DNA of 64,000 nucleotides. It comes from Puccinia triticina (lineage: Eukaryota; Basidiomycota; Pucciniomycetes; Pucciniales; Pucciniaceae). A model generated the notes under the pieces. It did no database searches, had not been told where the DNA came from, and was given only the letters and a program-made list of their open reading frames with translations. The translations under genes and the position numbers were made by a program. Location: positions 2,418,001 through 2,482,000 of the forward strand of contig NC_070569.1 of assembly GCF_026914185.1 (NCBI RefSeq). Direction: 5' to 3'. How positions within the stretch are numbered: position 1 is the stretch's first letter; every line of letters begins with the position of its first letter. This document shows positions 24,859-37,121 of this stretch, piece after piece.

Positions 24859-25954
24859 GACTGGCAAACGCATTCGTCCTCACAAACACTCCAAACGATG
24901 GCATCGACTCCAGGAAAAACGTGAACGACCGGTCTGCACTCCTGGCCAGCACCAGCATATTTACCACCTCTCCATCCCTCCATCGCGGCAACACGATCCC
25001 TTCCCTGACGAAATATTCACCACCCGGGCAACAATTGAAAAATACTACTTCAGCATCTCACACGGTGTTTGCCTTGTGGCGCCAAACAACCTACCTCCCT
25101 TCTGCATGGCTGTGTGGTATCCCTTTGACACAATGCCTTCTGAAGAGAAGAGGGGTTGGGAACGGTTTGTCTTGCATCTTCTCAGTCGCACCGACTACGT
25201 TGCTCGCGTCCAAACCAATGGGGCACAGCAAGGAGGAGAGATGTGGGGAGACGGTTGGCGCAAGTGTTCCAAAAACACTGAATTCTTTGGAAGATTTTGC
25301 TCTGTCAAACGTTTGCGCAGACAAATGAGGCTCCTCAACTTCAACCCTGACGATCAGAAGGCCCGACTGCTTGAAGCTGGCCAATGGATCTCTTCCCACT
25401 TGAGAGCTTTTGCCCCTGCTGTACACGACGACTGTCAACAAATTCTCACCATCAATCAATATCCTTTGATGAATCATACAGAGTACGGTGAACCTTACAC
25501 ATCCTCCGACTTCGCCTCTTTTCTCACTTTCACAATGTACGACTTCTTTAATCTTCCCCACAATGACAACGACGTCAATGACTGGACCCTTGTAGGTTGG
25601 ATTCCGATCTTCAACCCACAAAACTCTTCAAATCCTCAAATCTTGGCAGATGAGCATTTTGATATGGTAGATGGACAGTTTTCCTTTTGTGATTTCCAGG
25701 TTTGCTTAGATCTGAACAAGACATTGGGTGTTACCCTTTGTGTGTTCAGATCCAAAGAATATCGCCATCAAACTCTCCCTGGTTTTTCCCCTTCTGGAAA
25801 CTATACTCGAATCGGTTTCTCTTGTCAGATTAACGAAAGGATGGCCAGCGCAGTCACTGACTACATTCAGGGTCACTATAAAAAGATGTTGGAGATTGGT
25901 GGTCTCCAAAATCAGGTGGAGAAAGCCAATGCCCCCAAGAAAACCAAGACCTAG
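24859..25954 (+). CDS. TET/JBP-like 2OG-Fe(II) oxygenase domain protein, catalytic residues present
   Basis: The open frame begins with a basic region (RTGKRIRPHKHSKRWH, probably nuclear or DNA-binding), followed by FTTRATIEKYYFSISHGV and then the oxygenase core. Counting from the GTG at 25076 as residue 1, the iron ligands are H162 and D164 (in LPHNDNDVND) and H231 (EYRHQTLPG); R245 in YTRIGFSCQIN is the expected 2-oxoglutarate contact. Strand-like motifs FDMVDGQFSFCDFQVCLDLN sit between them. This order and wording match the Tet-like dioxygenases that are hugely expanded in rust fungi. TET/JBP enzymes oxidise 5-methylcytosine or thymine in DNA; activity here is inferred from motifs only. 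The tail is Lys-rich. The 5' end is open: no ATG begins the basic region, so an upstream exon is expected. Confidence 0.82.
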
Positions 25955-27029
25955 TTATATATAGCCTTTTATTATGTTTTGCCTGACTTGTTACACTCAG
26001 CTCTTCCTCCCAATCTCTTTCATCAGTTTCCTTCATAATTCATCTTGGTCATTGGTTTATTAACCCCAAGCCGACAGATTCTGCAACATAGATGGATGGA
26101 ATACATTTTAAATATGCCTATCTCAATATAAAATCTCATGTTGTGGTACATTTTGAGTGAGAAATATAAACGCTGTACATACCTCCCTAGTTTTCTCAAT
26201 GCATTCATATCACAAGGCATGTCTACTAGTTCTTCATGGGATGCAAAGACAACCCCCTAGAGTTACACTAGCATAACACCAGTGGGTTAAATCAACATGA
26301 AACTTACCACTTGGCAAGCATATTTGCAAATTTACAATCGTGTGCACCAAATGCCCTTGCCCCCCACTGGTACACTTCATGACCAGTGATGATTCAGTAA
26401 AATCTAAAAAAAACTGATTGCAAGAACAAAGGCCCACTTAGCAGGGATTTTCCGGCGAATACTGACGCAACCAGAAATCGCAGGGTCTTTAGTCCATTGC
26501 AAGATCAATAGTACCCATGCTTCATTTTAATCAAGGTCTTTGTACACCCTTTATTAAATTTTGATCAGCCAGTTCTTAAATGAATTCCTCAGTTGGAAAA
26601 AAATCAGCTCTAGCAATTTCATGATGTGAAATCTTATGTGGCTCAAAATATCATAGAATCTTCATTTCATCCTGGAGTATTTCCTTTGAATCACCAAATT
26701 TGAAGTTTGGCACCACTAGCAGTCTCTTGAAGGTTTGGTGATAGCATGGCACGGGGTTGTGTGTTTGGATGGCATTTCATATGTACAAGACACTTGTTTT
26801 GAACAAAAGTAAAGCCATAGCTCTAACAGAGGCTGTTATTCAACAAATCTTTTGGCTTGAGTTATACATTGGTTATGGCCAAGTTGCATTGCTGGTGTAT
26901 TGCTGTCTTACTGCTGGGTAACACATGGGTTCCAGCTGAGTTATGGATACTTCATATGTAGTTGTATATCATTTCATGTTTAATTATACATATGATGTAG
27001 TAGACATCATGCTGAGTTGCCAAAAAAAT
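25955..27029. other. No gene seen
   Basis: AT-rich non-coding DNA. It may hold decayed remains of the element whose zinc-finger exon follows, but no homologous block was recognised. Confidence 0.4.
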
Positions 27030-27362
27030 TCATGGTGAGGCACTCCCTGGGGAGTGCCCCCAAAGCTCCCCTGGTGCAACATCATCATCATCTTGGATAA
27101 CATAAGGCTGGTTTACCACTGGATTCTGCATATCAGTGTCTAAGGTATCTTGATGAGTGTTTTCCCAATCCATATGTGATGGCCCATGAGCTGGCTGCTG
27201 CTGTTCTAATTGAACCGTATACACTGAATGATGCCTGACTGCATTCAAGTGTGAAGCTGACCTCAAGTGCTCTGTGACATGAGCCATTGTGCGGCCTTGG
27301 CAGTAAACACATTGGTAACGAGAGTTGCCAAAAGCATCTACACTCCTTGTGAAACCTGCCAA
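27030..27362 (-). pseudogene. Zinc-finger N-terminal fragment of a transposase-like protein
   Basis: A 110-aa minus block with one C2H2-like finger near its start: YQCVYCQGRTMAHVTEHL then SASHLNAVRHH, i.e. C-x2-C with two or more His downstream. Proteins of the type seen at 1-2906 commonly start with such a finger, so this is probably an isolated first exon of that family. The downstream part (27039-27100) runs into the same palindromic repeat found at 2813-2832, in inverted orientation, and then hits a stop. No further exons follow on the minus strand, hence a fragment. Confidence 0.5.
27039..27058. repeat. 20-bp palindrome, second copy
   Basis: Differs from the copy at 2813-2832 by one central base (CCCTGGGGAG instead of CCCTAGGGAG) and is followed on the plus strand by CCCAAAGCTCCCCTGGTG. 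Here, too, it is read through as coding sequence. Confidence 0.75.
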
Positions 27363-27975
27363 TTCAAAGTATTAAATCAGCACCAACATACTCCAAAATG
27401 ACCATCAAGACTGACCAGGTAATTCCGCCATTTGATGACAGTCACAGACACAGGTTAAAATAATTAATATGGCCCAGTTATTTAGTCAAGATAAACCAAT
27501 AAAATTTTGTCTAAATTTGTTATGAATTGGTTATGGAGTGAATGTATGAATTTTCCTTGGTCTCAAAGTGACAACAATTAACAAAATCCAAACAATTATT
27601 GTATGGGGTTTTGGGCCCATAAAATAATTGGGTTTGTTATTTTATTTGAATGGGAAACAAATAAATGCTATAATTAATTGTATTAATAATAAAAAATCCA
27701 ATCAGTGAGGAGCCTGTTGACGATTGGTGGCATGAAGTGAGTGCTGGGTGAGTGCGTTGAAGGCCCGGGTGGAATTGACTGAACCGAAGATCAGTCGAGT
27801 CCACGGGGAAAGAGCGACGGTGTGGGATCCGTGGATATGATCGGGATCCGTCCAGCGTCGCATCCACGGATCAATGAACTACATATTGTGAGACACAATC
27901 AGAGATTTTCACCCGGCCACTCCCCCCAGCACGATCAGTTGTCTCCACCCTGGCCCAATCAAACCTCTCGAGATC
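27363..27975. other. No gene seen; AT-rich then GC-shifted promoter-side sequence
   Basis: 27420-27710 is very AT-rich. From 27720 the base composition rises abruptly toward the next gene, with a GTGGGATCCGTGG / CCACGGATC inverted motif at 27820-27875 that recurs in similar form at 30440-30470. Confidence 0.4.
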
Positions 27976-28143
27976 ATGTCTGATCAGAAATCACCACCGC
28001 TCCAACCAAACATGCACCACGATATAAACGGCTCGTTCTGGCACCTTCTTGCTCAGCTATCCCCTCAGCCCCATCACATCTACCTTCATCCAAACGACTG
28101 TACTCACCTGAATCCCTCCGAACCATTCCGATATCGCAATATC

Positions 28144-30038
28144 ATGTCTGCCAGCCCCGCCAAACGATTTGTGCCCCGGTTTGCACCTCAATCAACCGCA
28201 GGTAGGCTATACTCCACATTTCCTCAACACCTGTAACATCGGTCATGGGCCTTATACTAATCCTATTATATGACTTCCTTCCAGGTCCTGTCCGCCGATC
28301 TCAAACAATTAGTTCAGTCCAAGGGGCTGCAGCCCCGTACCCAGCCAACCAACCCAATCAACCCGCGGAACGCTCTGTCCCAGATGCAGCCTCCGCTGAA
28401 TTGAACCGCGGCAATGGCTCTGCAGAGGTGGCCAACGGACCAGATCGAGCCACTGTGGCTTCCAAAGCAGCCAATCGGGCTGGAGACCCAGCTCCCGAAC
28501 CAACTTGCCCCGAGATGTCGATCCATCCTGACTTGGAAGGAGTGGCAGCGGCCCAACTTGCCCAAGCATCCGGCTCGCCTCAAATCGAGGATCGATCCAG
28601 CAACTCCGGTGATATTAATCCTGCTCTTACTGACGAAGAGCAAGAAGAGCCTGCAACCCCCTTGCGAGTGTTACCTCCGGCGCCACCTCCCGCACATGTG
28701 GGAGAGGATGCTGCCACCATTCAACAACTTGGCCAGTACCTCCGACTCCCAGAAATCCAAATAGAAAATATTCAACGCACGGCGACGGTGAGTACTAATT
28801 ATCAGGAAATCAGCTTCTGCCAGCGAACTAACAGCCTACTTTCCAGCTTGTTGGGAAAGATCATTGGCTCGCTACGCTGATGTATCTTGAATGGATACGA
28901 TACCGCCTTGAGCAGACCGGATCCATCGGCCCCACCGAGGTAGGACCAATACCTCAAGTTTCCAGGCGCTTTGCATTTCACCCAGATGTCCGAGTAAGTG
29001 TCTCTTTCCTCGATGATTTCGGGACACTTGCATTACTGAAACCAAATCATGACAGGATTTCATTCGCATCAAGATTCAAGAAAACCTCATTATGTCAGAT
29101 CTCCAGGCCTACGGTCGAACGGTCACCGTGGCCAACCGCGCACTGATCCCGAGAACTCCGCTGGTGTTGGTCAAGGTAAGAGAGTTTCTATCTGACTACA
29201 TACAAACGGAAATTGGTAATAACGGCCCTTACTCCAGGCCAGTATTGATGCAATGACCGCCGAATGGAAGGCACAGTACATGCCCCCTGGTTACCTTGTC
29301 CCGGAAAATGAAGCAATCACACGAGTCCGCAACCTAATCCGAGAGCTTCTGAAGTATGAAAAGAGCGCGCTGGCCAAGTTGGTGAGTCGAATTGAAACTG
29401 ATCTTCCGCGAGAACTGGAGATTGATGACTCACAATTTAATCTTTAGATTTTGACTGGAGCAAGGCCAGGTTGTTGGGCAAATCCAGAGCCAATCCCCAG
29501 GATTGATGATCTCACAGTCAAGGTAAGTAAAATAATGAATGTAGTATTTCAAGTCACTGATGCATGTATCAACAGGTTTTACGCTCATTGTCACCGCAGC
29601 ACGAACTGATGACTCGGGCCGACATACTTAACGGTCTCCAACCGAGCATGAGAATCCGGATGGCATACCTTTGCCTCCACATGTATGTTCAGCGCCAGGC
29701 CGATCGAACCACCACCCAGCCTCACTCACCTTGGGAGGCGATTGATCAACACATGGAAGCCTTGCGATCCAAGCCGGCCGACTACAAAGTAGCGTAAGTG
29801 ACCGGCCTTTTTTTTATATCTTTGAATGAGGTCTGCTGACCCTTTAATAATCAGTTTTGCCCGTCTAGTGATCAGTTACGATGCCCACTTATTTGATGGT
29901 ACAGCTACTGCGGCTGACATCTCCGGCGTGGCGGTCACGCTCCCGTCTGACGACGAGGTGCATGAGATGATGCTCAGCAGACGCCAAGCGCCGCCGACCG
30001 CCAATGAGGAAGATGTCGCTCCAGGTTCGATATTCTGA
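28144..30038 (+). CDS. Conserved rust protein of unknown function, eight exons, 482 aa
   Basis: Exons 28144-28201, 28285-28787, 28847-28993, 29056-29175, 29238-29381, 29448-29522, 29576-29793 and 29855-30038. All seven introns are 53-83 nt with GT/AG ends, and every junction keeps the frame; total length is a multiple of three with one stop. Exon 2 is Ala/Pro/Glu-rich and looks disordered. The later exons are ordered and mostly helical, with LVGKDHWLATLMYLEWIRY, IKIQENLIMSDLQAYGR, PPGYLVPENEAI, ILTGARPGCWANPEPIPR and RSLSPQHELMTRADILNGL. I recognise no family. A decayed relative with the same order of blocks appears on the minus strand at 50.4-52.4 kb. The same frame is open back to an ATG at 27976, which would add 56 residues. 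It is one of the few intact genes in the window. Confidence 0.72.
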
Positions 30039-30650
30039 AGATTACTCCCTTAAAGTAGGAATGATAAGTTCTGTCGATCTCTCATATTTTTACTATTTGT
30101 ATTCCCTGTCTGTTCCTCCTCCTCTTCCTCCATTTATCATATTTCCGCGATTCCTCTGTCCCCTTTTCTGTCATGATTTTCTCCTGTCTCCCCTCCCAAG
30201 AGTGTGCAATGTATGGCTACCCCGGCGGCGCCACTAGTCCCTATATCCGATCCAACGGTTAAAACCCGGTCTGAGCAACCTGACCTCCATGGGAGGATAC
30301 GACGGAAGCAACCATCTGTTGTGGGTTGCACCAAGGGCCCACGTGGAGCCGATCTCCAGTCAGAAGACGGGGCATCCACGGCCCCTATAGTGTTGTTTGT
30401 AAGACGAGGGGACCTCGCTGCCTCCAATGCCCGGGGCTTGTGTGGGATCCACGAGATGATCCCGTGGATACCACCCCGGATCATCTTAGTGGTGAGCACG
30501 TGGGCGTGTGGACTGACAGCCGCTGGTCCGCCCCCCGCGAGGGGCAGCCGTGGATTCCTCATCATTTCCGAGTCAGTCCCGCGTGGAGGTACTCCCCGGG
30601 TGTAGGATTCATGTTGCGGTTTTGATAACTGCGCAAGTGCTAACTTAACA
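30039..30650. other. No gene seen; GC-rich spacer
   Basis: 30200-30600 is GC-rich with open frames on both strands but no recognisable protein, typical of repeat-derived GC-rich DNA in this window. It includes a hairpin-like GGGATCCACGAG / ATCCCGTGGAT at about 30449-30471. Confidence 0.4.
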
Positions 30651-30772
30651 AAGTCCCTCCCAATGCGGGAGGTTGGAGATCGGAGATCGGGTGGTGGAAC
30701 GGGGGGTAGCTCATTTGGGTGGAGCTTAAGTTTGGGTGGTGGCGAAGCCACCCCTCCCGCAGGGAGGGACTT
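30651..30772. mobile_element. Hairpin MITE-like repeat (GTCCCTC family)
   Basis: Inverted ends AAGTCCCTCCC and GGGAGGGACTT, preceded by CTTAACA. It belongs to the family seen at 37122, 46273, 46673, 47331, 48361, 49569, 49653, 58872 and 59393. Confidence 0.65.
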
Positions 30773-31212
30773 ACGCCTAAAGCGACTGTTTGGGTGGCAG
30801 AGCACCCACCAAAAAAGGATGAAAATCCACACTTTGATTTTTCCAGCCTGCAGCTTCAATGTTGCCCCCCCCATTGTCGGGACTTAAGCAGCTATACACG
30901 TCATTGAATTTTTAAGCTACCCAGCTCATCGCAATAGCATCAGGGTTCCTTCCAAACAATTTTCAAAGAAATTACGAGCTCTGGGCCGGCTGAGCGTATG
31001 TGTATAATCTTCTTTTTTTTGTTTGGCCTTTTTCCTCTCTCTTTTTTTCGATCACACTCAATTAACACTCAACGGTCCCTCTCTCCAATCTCTCTTCTAT
31101 TTTCCATACCCCTCGGATCGGACTATCCCATACCCGGACTCGGATCACACCATACAAATCACCTCCCTTTGTGAAACAACACTACCTCACAATTCATATC
31201 GGATCACCAGCG

Positions 31213-34139
31213 ATGGCTCAAAATACGACTTCATCGACTCCAAATATCACCTCAGAAGAAAGCAAACTGAAGCAAATCTCCGACCTCATCAAAAAGCTCC
31301 ACTGGGTACCAAAAAGCTATTTCGAGCACTTTCTGAATGCAAAATCAGCGGCCTCGATCTGCAAGCGACGACTCTGGGGATCACCGGGTCCAGGCTGGGA
31401 CTCGACAAAGAGGCTATTGGAATCAATCAAGCGCGTTGTACGGAAGTATAGCAAGGGCAAGCAGCTTTGGGATGACTTCATAATGGAGGAGGTATGTGAT
31501 TTCCTACATCTGCCGCTCTTCTTTTCCTTTGAACTCAGATGTTTGATTTTTGGTTTGTACAGGCCACTCTTATCATTTTCAGGCAGAAACCAACGACTGG
31601 GAAATTTCCAAGAGGCTCTGCTACAGCTCGCACGATTTGAATGAGGCCTTTTTCACTCCGGAGGCACGAGCAGAGCGTTTGGATCATATCACAGATTCGA
31701 TGAAGTTTTTGTACAATTTACTGATGAATAAGCTAGCCCGACCTGACACTGGGGATGATTTGGACAATGAAGAGAAAGATACCAATACCAGCTATGTCAA
31801 TCTTCCGCCTTTGGAGCCTCCCCTCCCTTCTCCGGATGCACCACATCCACCGCCCCTTGATCCCAGTCCATCCGAACCACTTGATCCCAATGCAAAAATT
31901 CCAATTGCTTTGTCCGAGGACGACGTAATGGAGGTTGATATTAACATATTGCGCCCTAGCACCGACCCCAAAATTCGAAGGCAGAAACAAAATGAAGATA
32001 TAGCTCGAACTATCTGTTCTATGGTTGCTTTTGGACGAAACCGGCGCCATAATGGTTTTCAAATGACAAACGGCTTGCTTTTCATTGTGTGCGGGGTCAC
32101 GGAGCGGGTAAACAAGTACCTAAATTACATTGGCCTGGCTTGTTCTCGGAAAACTGCCCATATTGGACTCGCATCGCTAGGAAAGGAAGCCAAAGAAAAA
32201 ATTAAGAAACGATTCTCCAATGAAAACTCCAAGGTATTTGCGCCATCAATCTGCATTGACAACTTGGATTTCCAACAATCCATCCACACAAAGTCGGTAG
32301 GCCACTCAAGTACGATGTTTCATGGGACGTGGGGATATATCCATTGCTTGCCTTGTAGTTTTTTTGGTAATCTTGACCAATCAGAACTTACTCTTGCGGC
32401 CTTGAAAGATGAACGCAAAAAAAATATCAACCTTGAAGTTCAGCCGCGCCATTTTGGACCAACCCTTGCAAGCGATCAACACTTCAAAGCAACCCTCAAG
32501 TCTCAGCTAACTAGCGTCTTCCTTTGGTATATTGGCTCATCAAATGACAAACACTCGTCTCCTGTAGATCACCCACCGCAGGTCCGACCAGTCAGCCCAG
32601 AGAAACCCAACCTGACAATGCTGAAGCTCATGATGGCTTCGGACAATTCCTCCAAAGGCATTGGCGATGTCCTCACAGGTCTAGCTGAACAAGCAGGTTT
32701 GACTTCCGAGCAGTTTGCTAGTAAATTGCAAGTCATTGAAGGCGACCTGGGGACTTGTATGAACATCTCGAGTCTTTGCAAGCTCCAAATCCCAGCCGGC
32801 TATTCACAAACAAGTCTTGCAAATCTTCTATCAATTCCCGGCGGAGCTCATACTATGTGGAACTTTGCTCAGGCAATTTTCTTGCATCACTGGGGTGATC
32901 ACACCAATCGAAAGGATACTGGCGCTTGGCAAATCCTCAAGGCTTTGGGAATCCCGGCGGACAAACCCGTGACTAAGCGTGATTTTACACTTATGATATC
33001 AAACATGGAAAAGATACATGATGCTGATCTGGTCTATTGCATTCTGTAAGTAATTTAACTTGCCCTTTTTACACTGTCAAACGCTTTACTGAATCAATTG
33101 TACCTCCTGCTTTCAACAGACTAGTCATGGGTAAAGAGGGAGAAATGCTTCCGGAAACGCTGCCAACCATGTCCCCATCAGACATCAAGGAAATCATTGA
33201 TAAGACTTACAATCATTTCTTGTCAGGCGAGGCACTCCAGAACGCGGTCAATAAGAAGCAGACCAAATTGATTAACCTTATCTTGCGGCTCCGGGACTTT
33301 GCAACCGTCATTGAAGTCAATCAAGCTACCAAGGACGGCGACACCGGCCGGCTTCTCTATATGTGGAAACAATGGGCAGTAATGGGTCAAGCATTGAAGA
33401 AACTTGTCCATTACTCCCGTCACCTCCCACAGCTAATAATCTTACTTGAAATCATCCTGCCGAGGTCACTGGCAAAAGTTGTTGAAACTATGCTCCTCTT
33501 GTGTCCTTCCGGGAGGAAAGGACATTTTGTAGCAACTGACTTCTATCTAGAAGTTCAGAACTTTTGGCTTAAATATTTTTATAATCACTCAGGCATTGGA
33601 ATGGTTATTGAGCGCTTAAGGGATGTTTTTTCAATCAATATCCCCTTCGTAAGTCCCCAAGACTCCTCAGCCGAATTCTAAATTCCGCACTGATTTATTT
33701 TAATATGTGACAGCTTAAGCAACTGATGCATTTACTGAACATCGAGTCGGGGATGAATGTGATTCAGCAATCCCACCACAATCAAATCACTAACTTATCA
33801 ATGAACTCGTTTATTAGCTTTGCAAAGCAGTACAACATCTGCTTGGCTGAGGAGAAACCCAAAGAATTCATCCCAATATTAACTTCAGATGTTTACCACG
33901 AAGGCGTAAATAAAATCAAAGAAGACTTCAAAAATCGGAAAGGCGGACTTGATCGATTGAAGCCGCCCTACATGTTTGACCAAGAGATGGATGGTGGTTC
34001 TGACGAGTCCAATGGGTCCAACAGTTTCAGCACATCCAATGATTCCGATAAATCCGATAAATCCAACAAGTCCACGAGTTCCAAAGAAACTTCTGAATCC
34101 TCTGGCACATCAGATGATTCAGATTCATCAGGTGAGTGA
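31213..34139 (+). CDS. DUF6589-domain protein, four exons, 898 aa, intact
   Basis: Exons 31213-31491, 31583-33045, 33120-33648 and 33714-34139; introns 91, 74 and 65 nt start GTATGT or GTAAGT and end AG. The sum is a multiple of three with no internal stop. The N-terminal part (residues 1-110) is helical; a Pro-rich linker lies at about 150-190. The core matches the DUF6589 pattern I know from basidiomycetes: MLKLMMASDNS (about 438-448), LQVIEGDLGT (about 474-483) and LLSIPGGAHTMWN (about 505-517), then KRDFTLMISNMEKIHDADL. The conserved acidic residues and the GGAH motif suggest a metal-dependent nuclease of RNase-H type, but this is inference. The C-terminus is a Ser/Asp/Lys low-complexity tail. 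The gene converges on the RecQ-like helicase and the two coding ends overlap by 12 bp, so they look like one unit. Confidence 0.85.
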
Positions 34140-36711
34140 TGCATTCTTGATTTCTCCGTCTTGAGTGCGTCTCTCCGCCGCTTCAGCAGCTCGCGCTTTC
34201 TTGTAACCTTCCAGCGCAATGGCATCTTCTGCTTTCTTAGCCGCTTTGTCGGCTTTTATTTTCTTGTCTTTTTTCTTTTTCTCTTCGGGAGACAATCTGA
34301 CCCGTTTTGCTTTTGGTTGAAGTGTGACAGGATTGGAAGAACTTGTCGGAAGATCCCCTTTACAGCGTCTCTCCTCGGCTTCAATGACTTCGGCGGCTCG
34401 AGCGCGTTTGAAACCCTCCAACGCAATCACATCCTCTGCACGTTTGGCGAGTCTATCCGCCTCATTCTTTTCATTCACCCAACGTTTTTCTTCTTCTTGT
34501 TGCTTCTTCTTCCGTAGTTTTTCAGCTTCTTCATTTCCTTTTTGTATTTTTCCTTTGTCCACCTCAAACACAATCTTCTCAAAAAACTTGGATTGTTTGT
34601 AAACTTTGATAAAAGAAAACATGCTGTTGACCTGGTCATTGAACCACTCCCCTCCAATAAGCTTTGCAATTAATCTGGGTTCTTCAATGTATTCAATTGC
34701 TTCAGCCACCGCTTTCGCATCAGTCACGGTAAAATACTTTCCCGCTTTATATTCGGGCTTTGAGCCAAACATATCGGTATAAAAACGCTCAAATTCAGCT
34801 ACAAGATTGTTGGTGATCTTCTTGACATTTGATTTGGAGAAACGGCACTTGTATTTGGTTTTTTAATGTCTCTTCTTCTTTGGTTTGACGTATTCAGGTA
34901 TACCCTCCGCGAAACGGCTAGGATTGCTTGTAATAAATTCCAAATTATCTTTTCTGAACAGGTGTGCGCAATTGTGTATCTGTTTTGCAGCCTCTGGGTC
35001 ACAGTTAGAGCAATCACAGGGATCAAAGAGGGACATGTGACGAGATTGTTCCTTCAGATAGTTGGGATCGTCCTTGGAGACAGGTATATAACCATAACTA
35101 CACAACAAGTCTTTCTTAGCTGAAATTCAATGATGCTACCACAAAAAACAGAACACACAGGTTATCAACAGCATTAACTACCCTCAGGCAGCAAGGAGTC
35201 ACAGCGTATGCATCCATTCAATTGTCATCAGTGAGCTGCTTCTTTCCACATTCAAATTGCTTAACACTGTTCTTCCCTTTCTTTCTATTCGGCTCCATAA
35301 ACAAGATCGCTAGTCCAGGCCTTCCGTCTCGTCCGCAGCGTCCCATCATCTGGCTAATTGTCGAGGGGTCGCCTCAACCCATGTGCATGACACATCTCAC
35401 TCTCTTCCAGTTCTGACCTAAGCCGAGCGCCATGGTACTCAAAAAAATTGGAAACTTTTCCTTTTCAAAGGCTTCAACACAATTGATCTTGTCTTCGTCT
35501 CCTGTACACGCATGATAGCGTCGGATAAAGCTACTTTTGCTACTGTAAGCATCTTTCTTTTTGCCTTGTGTTTTATTCAGGACGTTTATTACAGTTAGGG
35601 TTGCCTTGCGGGTGCCAGAATAGATAAGAGTAGGAAGTAAATCCTTGTCCTTTATCTCAGTTTCCTTTGAGAACATTCTTAACAGGTCTTCGCAAGACTT
35701 GAGCGGGTATTCCATATAAAATTGAAGGATTCGGATCTCTGGTCGCACAAGTTCGCCACAAAAGAAAGTAATATCTACTGGTTTGAGCATCAAGCTCCCG
35801 AGAATTGAATCAATGGCGACCGGACGACAAGTCGCAGATAAAAGCAGTATAGGGACGCCGTTTGTGGCCATCAAGCGATCGCCAAGCTTTCCGTATGACG
35901 GTCGAAAAATTCCGTAGTCTTGAAGACAATCCCGTACCAAAAGGTATTTTGCTTTCCCTGATTCCACAAGGCCCCAGACGTATACCATGTGTGCCTCATC
36001 AAGCACAATCAAGACAAGGCGGCTCTGGAATTCATTGCTGAAGTACAACTCAGTAAAAATGGGGTTGTTGAGGAAAACCTCCGGGCTCTACAAACCCAGC
36101 CAGATCAGCAAACCAATAGCAAGGGAGAAGAACAAAAGAAGACGAACCAGGTAAACAAAAGCATAGTCTCCTCTTTTTATATCCTCAACAATAGCCTTTG
36201 TCAACTTCATTTTTCCAAGACTGATGGCTTTAATTCCCGCTTTTGTCTTTTCTTGGACCTGCCATTACCATTCCCGTTCAGCATTCTTCAACCTTCAACT
36301 GCCACATGCCGACCAACCCAACAAACTCACTTGATCTTTGCCTAGCGAATCCAGAGGATTGAGGACGAGTACAACCGGCTTCTTTTGCGGTGCATACAGG
36401 TGAAAGTATAGCTCTGCGATCCGGGACTTCCCATATCCCGTTCCCGCAAGCACAAAGCTGTGATAACCACGGGCGAGGTTGCAGACTGTATCTACCTGTA
36501 GCTTCTTCGGTGGTTCCTCGTATTGTTTCTTTGATTCCTCTTTGACGTATTTGATTAGATTACCATTGTCGAGCTTTGTTATCTCCGGGCTCAGTTGTAG
36601 CGGCCTCTTTCTCCCTTTTTCTTTGGTTGGCGGCGATGTTGTCCTTTGAACATGTGCATCTTCTGGATTTTCTATTGATACGGCTAACGATGATCTGTCC
36701 ATCGGAAACAA
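34128..36711 (-). pseudogene. RecQ-like ATP-dependent DNA helicase, inactivated by nonsense changes
   Basis: Exon 1 36331-36711, intron 36259-36330, exon 2 36148-36258, intron 36088-36147, exon 3 from 36087. The helicase reads well: Walker A GTGYGKS at residues 90-96, LVLNPLDSL, FVYLSPEVFLNN, DEAH box IVLDEAHMVYVW, LLLSATCRP, TLIYSGTRKAT and STMALGLGQNW. At 35374-35376 a TGA follows CVMHMG where RecQ-type proteins continue; the frame carries on with GDPSTISQMMGRCGRDGRPG, which is helicase motif VI. A second TGA stands at 35218-35220 before MDAYAVTPCCLR. Both are single C-to-T steps from CGA. A cysteine cluster (DPCDCSNCD) is at about 35000, and a Lys/Glu-rich tail runs to 34128. RecQ helicases unwind DNA 3'-5' in repair. 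Here the neighbour is DUF6589, a pairing I have seen repeatedly in basidiomycetes. Confidence 0.82.
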
Positions 36712-37121
36712 TTGGTATGTTTGGTTGTCTTCGACTCAAAGGCTTTCGTTGGGTCTTTTCCGTACCAACAGCCCACCGATGTCAGTTACCCTCAGGTGGC
36801 TGTATGCGCCCAAAGGCCTTAGTAATGCGAATTAATTATGTATTTATTATTCTCAACGGCTCAATTTGCCCAAAGGATTTTCCTGAGAAGAGGGGAACAC
36901 AGCACTACCCCCAATCACCTCCAAACATGTTTCTCGGGATTAAAAAGTAAACAACAAGGAAAAATGCAAAACAGAAACCATGGCTGGATTGCCAGGATGC
37001 AAGCGCATCCGTCGATGGTCGGAACCTCATATGTAGCTCGCATAACGAGCGAGCTACAGCTTCTCAAAGTTCAACCAGATTTCCGCCCGATGCTCTCAGG
37101 CAAGCACCCCCGCTTTGGGTA
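36712..37121. other. No gene seen upstream of RecQ-like gene
   Basis: Probably leader and promoter of the RecQ-like gene. A short inverted motif GTAGCTCGC / GCGAGCTAC lies at 37035-37055. Confidence 0.4.

Noticed and set aside
30137..30874. 245-aa open frame, minus strand
   Set aside because: It spans a GC-rich spacer and the GTCCCTC hairpin repeat; composition is that of GC-rich DNA and no domain is visible.
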